DNA of 64,000 nt from Bradyrhizobium retamae (GCF_001440415.1 NZ_LLYA01000079.1:1-64000); one strand, 5' to 3'; numbered from the stretch's first letter, positions 35,580-44,424 are shown. The notes: a model not told the origin generated them from the letters alone. Translations and numbers: made by a program.

Positions 35580-36017
35580 TCATCTGCACCGCGGGTAGAT
35601 CGCCGCCAGGTCACGCCCGCGCAGCAGCAACAGCCGCGAGGTCAGGCCGCCGCGGCTCCTGATCCAGTCCCGCACCGGCGCTGGATAAGCTGCCTGCACG
35701 GCGCGCGAGGCTTCCGGCTCGGCATAGATCCGGCCGCGGCCGTCGATCGAGCGCGCGGCGTGGAATCCGAGCACCGCCCGGCGCGTCACGCAGATGCGCT
35801 CGGCCGGCACCGTCATCAGCACCAGCGTGCAGGCCGACAGGCATGGCCCGTCGATCACCACCCGCTCGCCGGATTCGCGCACGCGCTCGAACAGCTCGAG
35901 AAACGGCCCGACCTGTCCGCCGGGGCTGGCGAGAATGCGGATCTCGGCCCGCCCCGGCACGATTGCCGCCAACAGCGCGGCGGCGACAACGATGAGCTTG
36001 ATGAGTGCCATTCCCAT
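35580..36017 (-). CDS. Small exported ClpP/S49-like protein (SPGG...CxSxC...H motifs)
   Basis: A 145-residue exported protein with a signal peptide (MGMALIKLIVVAAALLAAIV, cleavage near GRA). The mature part shows RILASPGGQVGPF (oxyanion-type SPGG), GPCLSACTLVLM with a serine between two cysteines, and VLGFHAARS with a histidine. The same three-motif pattern occurs in the longer 61668-62525 protein, suggesting one family of periplasmic ClpP/crotonase-fold proteins (COG3904-like). A disulfide between the two cysteines flanking the putative nucleophile is plausible. The start at ATG 36017 follows AAGGAG six bases upstream. Function unknown. Confidence 0.68.
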   Translation of the reverse strand: MGMALIKLIVVAAALLAAIVPGRAEIRILASPGGQVGPFLELFERVRESGERVVIDGPCLSACTLVLMTVPAERICVTRRAVLGFHAARSIDGRGRIYAEPEASRAVQAAYPAPVRDWIRSRGGLTSRLLLLRGRDLAAIYPRCR

Positions 36018-36284
36018 GTGGGGCTCCTTCGTCAGCACGGCCCTCCTGGCACAGTTACCCTGAGATAAGTGGCAAGGTTTCGTCAAGCGTCTGCGCTGAA
36101 GACGCCGGCCTCGGTAAACGTTGCCATCCCGGCGTGGCAGGCGAGTGCGCGCCAGCGGAATCGCAAAATGACGCGTCCACCGTGGCTTTCACGAGCGAAC
36201 GCGGGACCGGACCCTTCGCCTCCGCCCGTTTACGGGCGCTGAGAAGCTCAGCGTTACTCCATCGAAAACGGTCCGCGCAGTCGC

Positions 36285-36309
36285 GGAACGAATAGTGCAG
36301 CTCCTCGTT
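36285..36309 (+). promoter_or_regulatory. EcfG (general stress sigma factor) promoter, copy 1
   Basis: GGAAC (36285-36289), 16 bases, CGTT (36306-36309): an exact match to the alphaproteobacterial EcfG consensus GGAAC-N16/17-CGTT. The predicted transcription start is around 36316, right at the ATG (36318) of the small gene downstream. Confidence 0.7.
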
Positions 36310-36317
36310 GAGGCCCG

Positions 36318-36518
36318 ATGGATCATCTTTTCCTCAGCATAATCTGCGCGGGCGTTCTACTGCTCGTGACGGCGTTCGCACTGGGAACGCCGAGCATGAG
36401 ATCGGATGTTCCGCTGGAAAGGACGGTGTTGCTGCATCGCGGCGCACTGAACAACGACCTGCCTCCTCGATCCAGCAATGATGGGCCGCCAGCCAAGTTC
36501 ATTCTTACTGGGCTCTGA
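36318..36518 (+). CDS. Small predicted membrane protein behind an EcfG promoter
   Basis: A 66-residue product beginning MDHLFLSIICAGVLLLVTAF, i.e. one N-terminal membrane segment or signal, followed by a polar tail (RSDVPLERTVLLHRGALN, PPRSSNDGPPAKF). No family is recognised. An EcfG-type promoter ends nine bases before the ATG, so the message would be leaderless or almost so; a later start is possible but none has a clear ribosome binding site. Expression under general stress is inferred from the promoter. Confidence 0.5.
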   Translation: MDHLFLSIICAGVLLLVTAFALGTPSMRSDVPLERTVLLHRGALNNDLPPRSSNDGPPAKFILTGL

Positions 36519-36550
36519 TCCGCACTCCGAGCAACATAGCCACTGAGGAA

Positions 36551-37339
36551 CTACCCGTTCCGCCGCTGGCCGCGCAGCGTCGGCAAACCGATGCCGGCGG
36601 CATCAAAACCGCCATCGACGGCGAGGATCTGCCCGGTGATGTAACTAGCGCGATCGCTGCAAAGGAAGAAGATCGCTTCCGCCAGTTCCTCCTCGAGGCC
36701 ATAGCGGTTGAGCGGAATGGCGTCGTGATAATCGGCGCGGATTTCCGGCGTGTGGACCTGCTTTGCCATCGCGGTCTCGACCGGACCGGGCGCCACGGCG
36801 TTGACGCGAATGCCGAGCGAGGCCAATTCGACCGCGAGCTGTTTGGTCAAATGCGCGAGCCCCGCCTTGCTGGTGCCGTAGGCCGAGCGCAGCGTGGAGG
36901 CGCGCACTGCCGAGATCGACGTGACGTTGACGATCGCGCCGCCGCCATGTTCGCGCATCAATGGCGCCGCCGCCTTGGTGCACAGGAAAGGACCGGTGAG
37001 GTTGACCTGCAGGATGCGGTTCCAGTCGTCATCCGAGGTGTCGAGCAGCGGCGCGAACACCGCGATGCCGGCATTGTTGACCAGCGCGTCGAGCCGGCCG
37101 AAACACTCGCTCACCGCCGCCACGGCGTTCGCCACCGCCTTGCCGTCGGAGACGTCGCAATGCAGCGCCAGCGTATTGTCGGGGTCGGCGAGGCCGGCGA
37201 CCGCGCCGCGCAGCAATTCGCCTTCGATGTCGAGCAGCGCCACCTGCCAGCCCTCGGCGACAAAGCGTTTCGCCGTCGCAAGCCCGATGCCGCGCGCGGC
37301 GCCGGTGACGAGAGCAACTTTTTGCGGAGAGGGAGGCAT
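36551..37339 (-). CDS. SDR family NAD(P)-dependent oxidoreductase
   Basis: A 262-residue classical short-chain dehydrogenase/reductase: cofactor motif VALVTGAARGIGLATAKR, acidic residue ALLDIEG suggesting NAD preference, NNAGIA, catalytic Ser in NVTSISAVRAS, YxxxK as YGTSKAGLAHLTKQ, and VNAVAPGPVETAM. The substrate is not deducible. The start at ATG 37339 follows AGGG-type sequence; upstream open residues do not fit the fold. Confidence 0.92.
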   Translation of the reverse strand: MPPSPQKVALVTGAARGIGLATAKRFVAEGWQVALLDIEGELLRGAVAGLADPDNTLALHCDVSDGKAVANAVAAVSECFGRLDALVNNAGIAVFAPLLDTSDDDWNRILQVNLTGPFLCTKAAAPLMREHGGGAIVNVTSISAVRASTLRSAYGTSKAGLAHLTKQLAVELASLGIRVNAVAPGPVETAMAKQVHTPEIRADYHDAIPLNRYGLEEELAEAIFFLCSDRASYITGQILAVDGGFDAAGIGLPTLRGQRRNG

Positions 37340-37505
37340 GGGCGGGTCCGTTTGCGAGAGAGAAGATTTCCCGCTCCTATAACCCAGGCCCCGTCGCATG
37401 TCCCGGCGACAGTGATGCAGACTTCAGCGCTGCCCGGCCGAGCCCCGGCATAGCAAATCCGGTACGGGCGGCTGTCCCGTACCTGACGCATTTCGATGGT
37501 GGTAT

Positions 37506-39203
37506 CTAACTGCCCGCGCGCTGCGCGATCGCCTTCGCTTCCGCGGCGGCGCGCTGCATGTTGGCCGACATCTCGCCGGTCACCGTGCTCTGCTCCTCGA
37601 CTGCGGCCGCGGTGGCGGTAACATATTCGCTGACGCCCTGGATCGCACTCTTTATGCTGTCGAGCGCGCCAACGACGTCGCCGGAGATGCCGTTGAGATT
37701 GCCGATCTCCTGGCCGATCTTGTCGGTCGCCTGCTTGGCCTGGGTGGCGAGGTTCTTGACCTCGGAAGCCACCACGGCAAAGCCGCGTCCGGCCTCGCCG
37801 GCGCGCGCCGATTCGATCGTCGCATTGAGCGCCAACAGGTTGATCTGGCCAGTGATGTTGCCGATCAGTTCCACGATGCCGCTCATCGCCTGCGCCGCTT
37901 CGTTCAGCCGCTGCGCCTGGGCGTCGGCCGCCTCGACCCGCCCGACCGCGGTCGCCGCCGTCTCGCGCGACTTGGTCATGGCTTCGGAGATTTCCCGGAC
38001 CGAAGCGTTCAGTTCCTCGGCGCCTGCCGCCACCGATTCCATCATGCCGCGCACGCGCTCGTTGCCCATGCGGACCAGCACCTGCGCGGTGGTGTCGGTG
38101 GCGTATTTCACCACCTTGAACGGCTTGCCGTTGAGGTCGAGGATCGGATTGTAGGACGCCTGGATCCAGATCTCCTTAGCCCCCTTGCCGATCCGCTTGT
38201 ATTCGGCCGCCTGATATTCCCCGCGGTTGAGTGCCACCCAGAATTCACGATAGGCCGCGCTGTCGCGCTCCGTCTGTTCGACGAACATGCTGTGGTGCCG
38301 GCCGCGGATCTCGTCCAGCGCATAACCGACCGTCCTGAGGAAGTTCTGGTTGGCGCCGATGATGGTGCCGTCCATCTTGAACTCGATCACGGCCTGCGAC
38401 TTGCCGATGGCGGCAATCTGGCCGGCGAGATCGGCGGTCGAAACTTTCTGGCTGGTGATGTCGGTGGCGAATTTCACCACCCGGAACGGCTTGCCCTTCT
38501 CGTCGAGCACGGGGTTATAGGAGGCGAGAATCCAGACTTCCTTCCCGCCCTTGCCGATCCGCTTGTACTCGGCCTGCTGGCTTTCGCCGCGGTTGAGGCT
38601 CGCCCAGAACTGCCGGTAGGCGGCGCTGTCGCGCTCCGACGGACTGACGAACATGCCGTGATGCTTGCCCTGGACTTCGGCGAGCGTGTAGCCCATCGTT
38701 TTCAGGAAGTTGTCATTGGCGGTGACGACGGTGCCGTCCATCTCGAACGCAATGACCGCCTGCGTACGGTTGATCGCGGCTATCTGGCCGGCATCCTCCA
38801 TGCCCTTGAGCTTGCGGGCGGTGATGTCGGTCGCGAACTTCACGACCTTGCAAGGTTTGCCGCTGCCGTCGAGCACGGGGTTGTAGGTCGCCTGGATCCA
38901 GACTTGCTTGCCGCCCTTGCCGATCCGCCTGTATTCGGCGGCCTGGCATTCGCCGCGCTTGAGCGCCGTCCAGAAGTCGCGATACGCCGCGCTGTCGCGC
39001 TGCGATGGATCGACGAACATGCTGTGATGCTTGCCCTTGATTTCGCCGAGCGAGTAGCCAAGAGCTTTGAGGAAATTGTTGTTGGCGGTGAGAATCGTGC
39101 CGTCCATGCCGAACTCGATAACGGCCTGCGAGCGGCCGAGAGCGTCGGCAAGCGCTTTGTCTGTCGAGGAACTCCTGAGAAACTGAAACACCGAAGGCCT
39201 CAT
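37506..39203 (-). CDS. Soluble chemoreceptor with three tandem near-identical PAS domains
   Basis: A 565-residue methyl-accepting chemotaxis protein without membrane segments. Three PAS domains repeat with an exact 122-residue period, starting at residues about 25, 147 and 269; each has QAVI-F-MDGT, FLK-GY-L-EI/V-G-HH, RDSAAYR-FW, AEY-RIGKG-K-VWI, YNP-LD and VVKFATD. The signalling hairpin (about 390-555) has the tip [20 protein letters not shown]. The period in DNA is 366 bp. PAS domains of this type often bind heme or flavin for energy/oxygen taxis; no ligand is proven here. No che genes are nearby. Confidence 0.92.
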   Translation of the reverse strand: MRPSVFQFLRSSSTDKALADALGRSQAVIEFGMDGTILTANNNFLKALGYSLGEIKGKHHSMFVDPSQRDSAAYRDFWTALKRGECQAAEYRRIGKGGKQVWIQATYNPVLDGSGKPCKVVKFATDITARKLKGMEDAGQIAAINRTQAVIAFEMDGTVVTANDNFLKTMGYTLAEVQGKHHGMFVSPSERDSAAYRQFWASLNRGESQQAEYKRIGKGGKEVWILASYNPVLDEKGKPFRVVKFATDITSQKVSTADLAGQIAAIGKSQAVIEFKMDGTIIGANQNFLRTVGYALDEIRGRHHSMFVEQTERDSAAYREFWVALNRGEYQAAEYKRIGKGAKEIWIQASYNPILDLNGKPFKVVKYATDTTAQVLVRMGNERVRGMMESVAAGAEELNASVREISEAMTKSRETAATAVGRVEAADAQAQRLNEAAQAMSGIVELIGNITGQINLLALNATIESARAGEAGRGFAVVASEVKNLATQAKQATDKIGQEIGNLNGISGDVVGALDSIKSAIQGVSEYVTATAAAVEEQSTVTGEMSANMQRAAAEAKAIAQRAGS

Positions 39204-39401
39204 CCAAATGGCGGTAAGATGTTGAGGCCGTCGTCCGGTTTACCCGAGCCTCATTGCTTTCCTACGTTTGACCGGAAGGCAAAAAGAATGCGTTAACGCT
39301 GTTCTCCGTAATATGACGGATCACATCGCGACGTAATGCTGATCTTAAGATGTCCCCGCGCGCCACGCCGGCTTGACGAGCATGCGGCCCGTCAACCTGG
39401 G

Positions 39402-39902
39402 CTATCTTCCGTTCACGACGCTTTCATACGCTGCCTGCAGTCGCTCACCGACCGAAGGACCGCTACGCCTGCGCCGCTTTGCGCCGAGATGGCTCTCGCG
39501 CAGTTCGTCCATGAATTCGGTCCACATCTTCGGTCCGCCCTCGCTGAGCAGCCGCGCGCGGATGCCGAGTTCCTCGGTGACGGGTAGATACTTGTAACCC
39601 CAGGCCGCCATCTGCGCGAGAACGGGCAAGAGCTCGATGCCTTGCTCCGTCAGCGAATAGATTCCCTTCTGCTTGTGCGTGGGATCGTCTTCGCGGGTGA
39701 TGATGCGCTGCTCGAGCAGGGTCTTCAGCCGGTCGGCGAGGATGTTGGAGGAGATGCCTTCCTCCGATTTGGTCAGAAGCTCGCGAAAATGCCGCCGGTT
39801 GCCGAACATCATGTCGCGGATGATCAAAAGGCTCCATTTGTCGCCGAGCACTTCCAGCGAAAGATTGATCGGGCAGCCGGAGCGCTGGTGGGCATCGGTC
39901 AT
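39402..39902 (-). CDS. HxlR family winged-helix transcriptional regulator
   Basis: A 166-residue regulator: CPINLSLEVLGDKWSLLIIR (HxlR signature with the N-terminal cysteine), DMMFGNRRHFRELL, GISSNILADRLKTLLEQRII and KGIYSLTEQGIELLPVL. It ends in a longer tail with basic KRRRRSG. HxlR proteins often sense electrophiles through that cysteine. It is divergent from the RibD/DHFR-like gene; three CAGTT-type repeats lie between them. Confidence 0.92.
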   Translation of the reverse strand: MTDAHQRSGCPINLSLEVLGDKWSLLIIRDMMFGNRRHFRELLTKSEEGISSNILADRLKTLLEQRIITREDDPTHKQKGIYSLTEQGIELLPVLAQMAAWGYKYLPVTEELGIRARLLSEGGPKMWTEFMDELRESHLGAKRRRRSGPSVGERLQAAYESVVNGR

Positions 39903-39946
39903 GGTCGTCTCCAGGGCGGGCGCCAAGGCGCCCTCAAAAAAACTGC

Positions 39947-40003
39947 TTGCAATATCGCACCAGTTTGGTCATCCTGCAACCAGTTGCAATTCGCAATCAG
40001 TTT
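39947..40003. promoter_or_regulatory. Repeated CAGTT motifs in the hxlR / DHFR-like divergent promoter
   Basis: CGCACCAGTT (39956-39965), TGCAACCAGTT (39975-39985) and CGCAATCAGTT (39992-40002) are three direct copies with 17-19 base spacing. A larger direct repeat pairs TTGCAATATCGCACCAGTTT with TTGCAATTCGCAATCAGTTT. They are probable binding sites for the divergently encoded HxlR protein. Confidence 0.55.
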
Positions 40004-40016
40004 AGGAGAGATCGCA

Positions 40017-40562
40017 ATGGCGAAATTGATCATGTGGAACCTGATGACGCTGGATGGCTTCGTTGAAGGCCCCAACCGCGACATTTCCTGGCATTCCGAT
40101 GTTTGGGGCGAGGAACTGGCGCAATTGTCGATCGTGCAGTTGAACGCCGCCGGTGGATTGCTGTTCGGCCGCGTCACCTATGAGCTGATGGCGGGCCACT
40201 GGCCGAGCGCGACCGGCGAGGTCGCCGACTTCATGAATGCCGCGCCGAAATATGTCTTCTCGCGCACGGTGAAGAAGTCCGACTGGAACAACACCCAGAT
40301 ATTCCGCGCTGATGTGCCGGAGACCGTCGCGCGGCTGAAGCGCGACAGCGCCAAGGACATGTTTCTGTTCGGCAGCGCCGATCTCGCCAGCAGCCTGATC
40401 CCGCACGGGCTGATCGACGAGTTTCGTATCGCGGTAAGCCCCGTTATCCTCGGCGGCGGAACGCCGCTGTTCAAGCCGGGGGAAAAGCTCAAGCTGAAGC
40501 TGCTCGACAGCCGGCCGTTGTCGACCGGCATCGTGATCCTGCGCTACGTGCCGGCGCCATAA
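40017..40562 (+). CDS. Dihydrofolate reductase family protein (RibD C-terminal domain-like)
   Basis: A 181-residue protein of the RibD-C/DHFR fold: KLIMWNLMTLDGFVEGPNRD, LLFGRVTYELMAGHWP, KYVFSRTVKKSDWNNTQIF, KDMFLFGSADLASSLIPHGL and DEFRIAVSPVILGGGTPLF. Related stand-alone proteins (YyaP/YwjB) are NADPH-dependent reductases of unknown substrate; it is unlikely to be the housekeeping DHFR. It is divergent from HxlR and probably its target. A good ribosome binding site (AGGAGAG) precedes ATG 40017. Confidence 0.9.
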   Translation: MAKLIMWNLMTLDGFVEGPNRDISWHSDVWGEELAQLSIVQLNAAGGLLFGRVTYELMAGHWPSATGEVADFMNAAPKYVFSRTVKKSDWNNTQIFRADVPETVARLKRDSAKDMFLFGSADLASSLIPHGLIDEFRIAVSPVILGGGTPLFKPGEKLKLKLLDSRPLSTGIVILRYVPAP

Positions 40563-40614
40563 ATGTCGGCATCACCAGGCGCAGATCGTCTTGCAAAGGC
40601 AAACCGGAGTTTCC

Positions 40615-41268
40615 ATGTCGCTGACACTGCACTTCCACCCGCTGGCCTCGTTCTGCTGGAAGGCGCTGATCGCGCTCTACGAGAACGACATTCCGTTCCG
40701 GCCGAATCTCGTCGATCTCGGCAATCCGGCCGAGCGCGCCGCGCTGCTGAAACTGTGGGGGATCGGCAAGTTCCCGGTGCTGCGCGACGATGCGCGGGAT
40801 CAGACCGTGCCGGAATCCAGCATCATCGTCGAATATCTCGATTCATACTATCGCGGCCGAGTCCGGCTTATTCCCGAAGATCCCGCCCGCGCCTTGCAGA
40901 CTCGGCTGCGCGACCGCTTCTACGATTTCTATGTGCATATGCCGATGCAGAAAATCGTGACGGACCGGCTGCGACCCGAGGGCAGGCAGGACCCGCACGG
41001 CATCGAGGAGGCGCGGGCGCAGTTACACACTTCCTATGCCATGATCGAGCAGCAGATGAAAAGCGGCGGCTGGGCGATGGGCGAGGATTTCAGCCTCGCC
41101 GATTGCGCGGCAGTGCCGTCATTGTTCTACGGCAACATGGCGATGCCGTTCGGCGAAGCGCAGAAAAACCTCAGCGCCTATCTCGAGCGGCTGAAGGCGC
41201 GTCCCTCCGTCGCGCGCGTGTTGAAGGAAGCCGAGCCGTATTTTCAGATGGTGCCCAAGGAGCCTTAA
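40615..41268 (+). CDS. Glutathione S-transferase family protein
   Basis: A 217-residue GST. N-domain: MSLTLHFHPLASFCWKALIA (Ser/Cys near the thiol), RPNLVDLGNPAERAALLKLW, GKFPVL and the glutathione motif PESSIIVEYLDSYY. C-domain: DFYVHMPMQKIVTDRLRPEG, DFSLADCAAVPSLFYGNMA. It lies 52 bases after the DHFR-like gene and 11 bases before the SnoaL-like gene, suggesting one transcript of small-molecule defence genes. Confidence 0.9.
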   Translation: MSLTLHFHPLASFCWKALIALYENDIPFRPNLVDLGNPAERAALLKLWGIGKFPVLRDDARDQTVPESSIIVEYLDSYYRGRVRLIPEDPARALQTRLRDRFYDFYVHMPMQKIVTDRLRPEGRQDPHGIEEARAQLHTSYAMIEQQMKSGGWAMGEDFSLADCAAVPSLFYGNMAMPFGEAQKNLSAYLERLKARPSVARVLKEAEPYFQMVPKEP

Positions 41269-41279
41269 AGGAGTGCTGA

Positions 41280-41648
41280 ATGGCCGAAGCAAACAGGGCG
41301 GAGACGATCCGCAAGATCTTCGCAGCTTATCTGTCCAACGATCGCGAGTTCGTCGAGAATGCCTTCAGCGAGGAGTTCCGCTTCACCAGTCCGTTCGATG
41401 ACAACATCGATAAAGCGACCTATTTCGCGCGCTGCTGGCAGAGCAGCGACTGGATCGAACGGCACGAGCTGGAGCGAATTCTCGTCGAAGGCGATCAAGC
41501 CTTTGTGACCTACCGCTGCACGGCCAAGGGCGGAAAGAGTTTTTGCAACACCGAGTTCCTTGTGTTCGACGGCGACAAGGTGAAGCGCATCGACGTCTAT
41601 TTCGGCGCGACCTACCAGGACGGCAAGTTCGTCAGGCAACAGCTATAG
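41280..41648 (+). CDS. Nuclear transport factor 2-like (SnoaL-type) protein
   Basis: A 122-residue NTF2-fold protein: ETIRKIFAAYLSNDREFVEN, AFSEEFRFTSPFDDNIDKAT, QAFVTYRCTAKGGKSFCNTE and VKRIDVYFGATY. Such proteins range from isomerases to ligand carriers; no catalytic dyad is certain here. It overlaps no neighbour and has AGGAG nine bases before ATG 41280. Confidence 0.85.
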   Translation: MAEANRAETIRKIFAAYLSNDREFVENAFSEEFRFTSPFDDNIDKATYFARCWQSSDWIERHELERILVEGDQAFVTYRCTAKGGKSFCNTEFLVFDGDKVKRIDVYFGATYQDGKFVRQQL

Positions 41649-41730
41649 AAATCACGCGCCAGATCGTCTGCCATGTCGGCAAGAGGCAGGCCGGATCGTC
41701 GTGGTTGCAATCTCGAGAGGAGAATGGGCC

Positions 41731-42939
41731 ATGCCGACAAATTCAGATGCCGGTGGACTGTCGGGATCGCGGCTCGGCCGTATGCATGAGATCCTCTCGG
41801 GGCATGTCGAGCACGGCGGTGTTCCCGGTCTGGTGGCGCTGGTCAGCCGCCGCGGCGAAATTCATGTCGATGTCATGGGCAGCATGGCAATCGGCGGCAC
41901 GCCCATGCAGCGCGACAGCATCTTTCGCATCGCGTCCATGACCAAGCCGGTGACGGCGGTGGCCGCGATGATCCTGGTCGAGGAATGCAAGTTGCGGCTC
42001 GATGATCCCGTCGATGACTTTCTGCCAGAACTAGCCGACCGCAAGGTGCTGCGTGCGATCGACGCAGCCATCGACGACACGGTGCCGGCGAAACGCGCCA
42101 TCACGCTGCGTGATCTGCTGACCTTCCGGCTCGGCCTTGGCATGATTGCGATATTTCCCGATCGCTATCCGATCCAGAAGGCGATTGCGGAAGCGGGCTT
42201 CGCGCCCGGGCCGGTATTTCCCTCGTTTCCACCGGACGAACTGATGCGCCGCTACGGCACGCTGCCGCTGATCTATCAGCCCGGCGAGCGCTGGCTCTAC
42301 AACAGCGGCAGCGAAATCCTCTCCGTGCTGATCGCGCGCGTCGCGGGAATGAGCCTTGCAAAATTCCTGGGCGATCGCATCTTCGCGCCGCTCGGCATGA
42401 AAGACACCGGCTTCCACGTGCCCAAGGAAAAGCGCGACCGGCTCACGACCGCCTATGCGCGGGATCAAGCGAGCGGCGAATTGAAAGTCTTCGATGATCC
42501 TGCCACCGGCAAATATGCAAGCCCGCCGGTGTTCGAGAATGGCGCCGCCGGATTGGTATCGACTGCGGACGATTTCAACGCGTTTGCGCAAATGATGCTG
42601 AATGGCGGCCGGCTCGGCAGCGAGCGCATTCTCTCCCGTCCGTCCGTTGAACTGATGGCGAGCGACCAGCTCACCTCGGAGCACAAGCAGGGTTCCGAAC
42701 TGTTTTTTGGCGACAACAGGGGCTGGGGTTTTGGTGTGTCGGTCTTCACGCGGCGTGACGATCTCGCTGATACGCCCGGCCGTTTCGGCTGGTATGGCGG
42801 CTACGGCACCTCCTGGTATTCCGATCCCAGCGAAGGCCTCACCGGGATCGTGCTGACCCAGCGAATGATGGAATCGCCGCAGCCGCCGCGGGTGATGACC
42901 GACTTTTGGACCTCGACCTATCAGGCGATCGACGATTGA
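41731..42939 (+). CDS. Serine hydrolase, class C beta-lactamase/esterase family
   Basis: A 402-residue penicillin-binding-protein-like hydrolase. The nucleophile is in FRIASMTKPVTAV (SxxK, about residue 73), the second motif region is RWLYNSGSEILSVLIARVAG (YNS), and the C-terminal part has ENGAAGLVSTADDFNAFAQM and WYGGYGTSWYSDP, the likely equivalent of the KTG region. There is no signal peptide, which favours a cytoplasmic EstB-like esterase over a lactamase. ATG 41731 is chosen; an in-frame GTG at 41701 would add ten residues. Confidence 0.9.
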   Translation: MPTNSDAGGLSGSRLGRMHEILSGHVEHGGVPGLVALVSRRGEIHVDVMGSMAIGGTPMQRDSIFRIASMTKPVTAVAAMILVEECKLRLDDPVDDFLPELADRKVLRAIDAAIDDTVPAKRAITLRDLLTFRLGLGMIAIFPDRYPIQKAIAEAGFAPGPVFPSFPPDELMRRYGTLPLIYQPGERWLYNSGSEILSVLIARVAGMSLAKFLGDRIFAPLGMKDTGFHVPKEKRDRLTTAYARDQASGELKVFDDPATGKYASPPVFENGAAGLVSTADDFNAFAQMMLNGGRLGSERILSRPSVELMASDQLTSEHKQGSELFFGDNRGWGFGVSVFTRRDDLADTPGRFGWYGGYGTSWYSDPSEGLTGIVLTQRMMESPQPPRVMTDFWTSTYQAIDD

Positions 42940-43071
42940 CCGGCCTGCTGGTCAAATTACTTCCGAAATAATTTTGCAGGACATGTCGGCGGCGTAAAAG
43001 CCCGCTCGTCTTGTTGACGAAGGCCGACGCGGCAAGTGGCCGGCCCAAGAAGATCAACACGGAGAATGACG

Positions 43072-43488
43072 ATGCGATTCATGGTGATTGTGAAGGCAAA
43101 CAAGGATTCGGAAGCCGGCGTGATGCCGACTACGGAACAACTGGCGGCGATGGGCAAATTCAACGAGGAGTTGGTCCAGGCGGGCATGATGGAAGCAGGC
43201 GAGGGCCTGCATCCGACCTCGAACGGTGCGCGGATCAAGTATGCAGGCGGGCAGGGCAGTGCCAGCCGCGGTCCGTTCCCGCTCTCGGGTGATCTCGTCG
43301 CCGGCTTCTGGCTGATTAACGCCAAATCGCTCGATGAAGCGATCGGCTGGATGAAGCGCGCGCCGTTCGGCGATGGCGACGAGGTCGAAATCCGCCAGGT
43401 GTTTTCGACCGAGGATTTCGGCGAAGCCCTCACGCCCGAACTTCGCGAGCAGGAAGAGTGGCTGCGGGCGCAGACTGCGAAGAAATGA
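43072..43488 (+). CDS. YCII family (DGPF-related) protein
   Basis: A 138-residue YCII-fold protein: MRFMVIVKANKDSEAGVMPT, MGKFNEELVQAGMMEAGEGL, GARIKYAGGQGSASRGPFPL and GFWLINAKSLDEAIGWMKRA. The DGPF core is altered to RGPF. It is first of three YCII-type genes in tandem. ATG 43072 gives the canonical MRFM start; an ATG six bases upstream, with GGAG before it, is also possible. Function unknown. Confidence 0.86.
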   Translation: MRFMVIVKANKDSEAGVMPTTEQLAAMGKFNEELVQAGMMEAGEGLHPTSNGARIKYAGGQGSASRGPFPLSGDLVAGFWLINAKSLDEAIGWMKRAPFGDGDEVEIRQVFSTEDFGEALTPELREQEEWLRAQTAKK

Positions 43489-43547
43489 CGGCGCGCCGTC
43501 GCTGCGCGATGCCCCGGAATGACGACACCTGAACAAGGACACCCACC

Positions 43548-43973
43548 ATGCGATTCATGATGCTGATGATCCCCCTGGGCTATGAGACCGCACCGCCGGA
43601 CGTGCAGCTCGATACCGAGCGTGTCAAGGCGATGATGAAATACAACGAGGCGCTGAAGGAGGCCGGCGTGCTGATCGCGCTCGACGGGTTGCATCCGCCC
43701 TCGACGGGCGCGCGGGTCTCCTTCGCCACCGGCAAGCCTGTCGTTACCGACGGCCCGTTCACGGAGGCCAAGGAAGTGCTCGGCGGCTACTGGATGATCA
43801 ACGTGAAGTCGCGCGAGGAGGCGATCGAGTGGGCGAAGAAGTGCCCGGCCTCCGAAAACGAGATCATCGAAATCCGCCAGGTGCAGGAAATCGGCGATTT
43901 CTCCGAGGAAGTGCAGCAGGCCGCCAAAGGCTTCGAGGAATTGCAGAAGGGAAATGCGAACAAGGCGCGGTGA
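43548..43973 (+). CDS. YCII family DGPF-domain protein
   Basis: A 141-residue YCII-type protein with the full motif TDGPFTEAKEVLGGYWMINV, plus MRFMMLMIPLGYETAPPDVQ and MMKYNEALKEAGVLIALDGL at the N-terminus. It is the closest of the three tandem genes to the PCP/DGPF proteins that partner ECF sigma factors, yet no sigma gene is adjacent here; the only one is the ECF42 gene 10 kb upstream. Function unknown. Confidence 0.88.
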   Translation: MRFMMLMIPLGYETAPPDVQLDTERVKAMMKYNEALKEAGVLIALDGLHPPSTGARVSFATGKPVVTDGPFTEAKEVLGGYWMINVKSREEAIEWAKKCPASENEIIEIRQVQEIGDFSEEVQQAAKGFEELQKGNANKAR

Positions 43974-44058
43974 ACCGGGAGGCGCTGTAACTTGGCTCCG
44001 CCCGACGTCAAGTCGACAGCCTATCGCTATCAGTCAAACCGCAAGGGAGGAGAACCTC

Positions 44059-44424
44059 ATGAGCACCAACGATACGTTCCTCGCAGTCTTCCTCGGCAGC
44101 AAGACCAATGCGAAAATGGCGGCCTGGAATGCGTTGCCCGAGGCTGAGCGGCGCGCCAAGGAGCAGCAGGGAATCGCGGCGTGGAAGGCTTGGGTCGAAA
44201 AGCACCAGGCGGCGCTCGTCGCCATGGGTGGCCCGCTCGGCAAGACCAAGAAGGTCGATTCAAACGGTATTGCTGACGTCGCAAACGAGATGGGCGCCTT
44301 CACGGTGGTGCGCGCCGGCTCGCATGAGGACGCCGCAAGGATGTTCGAGAACCACCCGCACTTTACGATCTTTCCCGGCGAGCGCGTGGAGATCATGCCG
44401 GTCCTTCCGATCCCGGGCGGTTAG
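44059..44424 (+). CDS. YCII-related protein
   Basis: A 121-residue protein: NDTFLAVFLGSKTNAKMAAW, EAERRAKEQQGIAAWKAWVE, ALVAMGGPLGKTKKVDSNGI and the C-terminal FENHPHFTIFPGERVEIMPV, typical of the YCII-related group that keeps the His-Asp-type ligand fold but lacks DGPF. A strong ribosome binding site (GGGAGGAGAA) precedes ATG 44059. It is the last of the tandem YCII genes; the next gene begins after a palindromic operator. Confidence 0.82.
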   Translation: MSTNDTFLAVFLGSKTNAKMAAWNALPEAERRAKEQQGIAAWKAWVEKHQAALVAMGGPLGKTKKVDSNGIADVANEMGAFTVVRAGSHEDAARMFENHPHFTIFPGERVEIMPVLPIPGG

